Part shown: positions 63,380 through 64,000 of the stretch, piece after piece
How the letters are laid out: each line of letters starts with the position of its first letter
How positions within the stretch are numbered: the first letter of the stretch is position 1
Assembly (NCBI RefSeq): GCF_017591425.1
Contig: NW_024466607.1
Coordinates: forward strand, 14,392,501 to 14,456,500
DNA from: Ochotona curzoniae
Lineage: Eukaryota > Chordata > Mammalia > Lagomorpha > Ochotonidae
Direction of reading: 5' to 3'
Length of the DNA: 64,000 bases
Program-made: the position numbers and the translations under genes
The notes under the pieces: generated by a model
Databases searched by the model: none
The model's input: the letters and a program-made list of their open reading frames with translations, nothing else
Told to the model about the DNA's origin: nothing

Positions 63380-64000
63380 CCAAAAAACAGTTTGTACAAA
63401 AACCACATATTATTCCCCTTCAAACAAAATTGGGTGGCTGTGTTACAGAAATGAAGCCAGGTTAGAGACATGAAAAGGAAGCATCACTATTTATACTCAA
63501 ACATAACAGTGTAGAATTCAGTTATTCTGTAGAATTACAACCGGCATAGTAAAATCATTTCCACCTGGATCTTGTGAATTTGAAAGTGATCACAATGAAG
63601 ACCTGAGGTTACAAGAGACCACAGTATGAACCAGAATTCCATTTTCCTTCGAGGATTCCAGGGGAAAAGGTTAAGTATTTAGAATGAGTTTCCTTTAGGA
63701 AAGACTGGCGGAAAGTAGGGAAAACCCTGGCCACTGTCAAAAGGCACTGGGGTCTTTCTGGAGGCCAACGCATTGGAGCTGAACTCCAGCAGGAGCACGC
63801 TCATCTCTGCTCCTACTGCGAGAGTCCCCCACCCACACACACAACAACAGGAGCAAGGTCTCCTTTGGTGGCAGTATGCCAGTGCTCTGAGGGGGACCAG
63901 GGCCACCAGGGTCGAGACCGACCTGAAGGTTTGAAAGGCAAATCTCAATTGTGGTTTATTTCTTTTATTTTTTTCATTCATTCATATATTTTTTTTGCTT
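63380..64000 (-). other. SMARCC1: Probable 3' UTR end of SMARCC1
   Basis: Read on the minus strand, this is unique, repeat-free sequence with the look of a mammalian 3' UTR (AT-rich, with AATAAT at about 63410 and TATAAA at about 63490 as possible weak signals). In mammals the minus-strand neighbour upstream of CSPG5 is SMARCC1, a core BAF chromatin-remodelling subunit. No SMARCC1 coding sequence falls in the window, so the call rests on synteny and base composition. Confidence 0.5.

Overview
This is mammalian nuclear DNA, almost certainly from a lagomorph and most likely a pika (Ochotona) rather than a rabbit. The main clue is the very high density of tRNA-derived C-type SINEs. Their sense strand opens with a GGCCCGGCGC-type head, carries 'GGATCCCATATGGG' and 'GCCTGGGAAAGCAG' motifs, and ends in AATAAAAATAAATAAATCTT plus poly(A). 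I count about 65 copies or fragments. Older mammalian repeats (MIR, L1M-type LINE-1, MER5/MER20-type hAT elements, MaLR-like LTR pieces) lie between them. The species call rests on SINE sequence recalled from memory, not on a search.

Four genes can be placed, all transcribed on the minus strand, in the order expected for the block syntenic with human 3p21.31. (1) Positions 1 to about 13.75 kb appear to be intron 1 of SCAP. Its non-coding first exon and CpG-island promoter lie at about 13.75-14.2 kb; this is inferred from synteny and a clean splice donor. (2) ELP6 is complete, with seven coding exons between 30598 and 18995 that join to 266 codons plus a stop, and an AATAAA signal at 18576. 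(3) CSPG5 (neuroglycan C) is complete, with five coding exons between 55881 and 43256 that join to 513 codons plus a stop, and an AATAAA signal at 42863. (4) About 63.38 kb to the window end is probably the 3' UTR end of SMARCC1.

Layout: 0-13.7 kb is a SINE/L1-rich intron; 13.3-14.2 kb is a CpG island; 14.2-18.5 kb is a short SINE-rich spacer; 18.5-30.8 kb is ELP6; 30.2-31.0 kb is the ELP6 CpG island with NRF1, CCAAT and ZNF143-like motifs. The ELP6-CSPG5 spacer runs from 31 to 42.8 kb. It holds a GC-box minisatellite at 33.1-33.5 kb, two identical strong CTCF-type motifs at 34.0 and 34.86 kb in an interval nearly free of SINEs, and decayed LTR/L1 material at 40.8-42.8 kb. CSPG5 occupies 42.8-56 kb and has a CpG-island promoter with a (CGG)n tract. 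The 56.7-63.4 kb spacer is again SINE-rich.

The genes are functionally unrelated: SCAP is a sterol-sensing escort protein, ELP6 an Elongator subunit for wobble-uridine modification, CSPG5 a neural proteoglycan and SMARCC1 a BAF chromatin-remodelling subunit. I see no CRISPR array, operon, integron or novel gene system. The most interesting items are an apparently decayed alternative splice extension in CSPG5, the paired CTCF motifs, the GC-box minisatellite, and a series of SINE-in-SINE insertions with readable target-site duplications.
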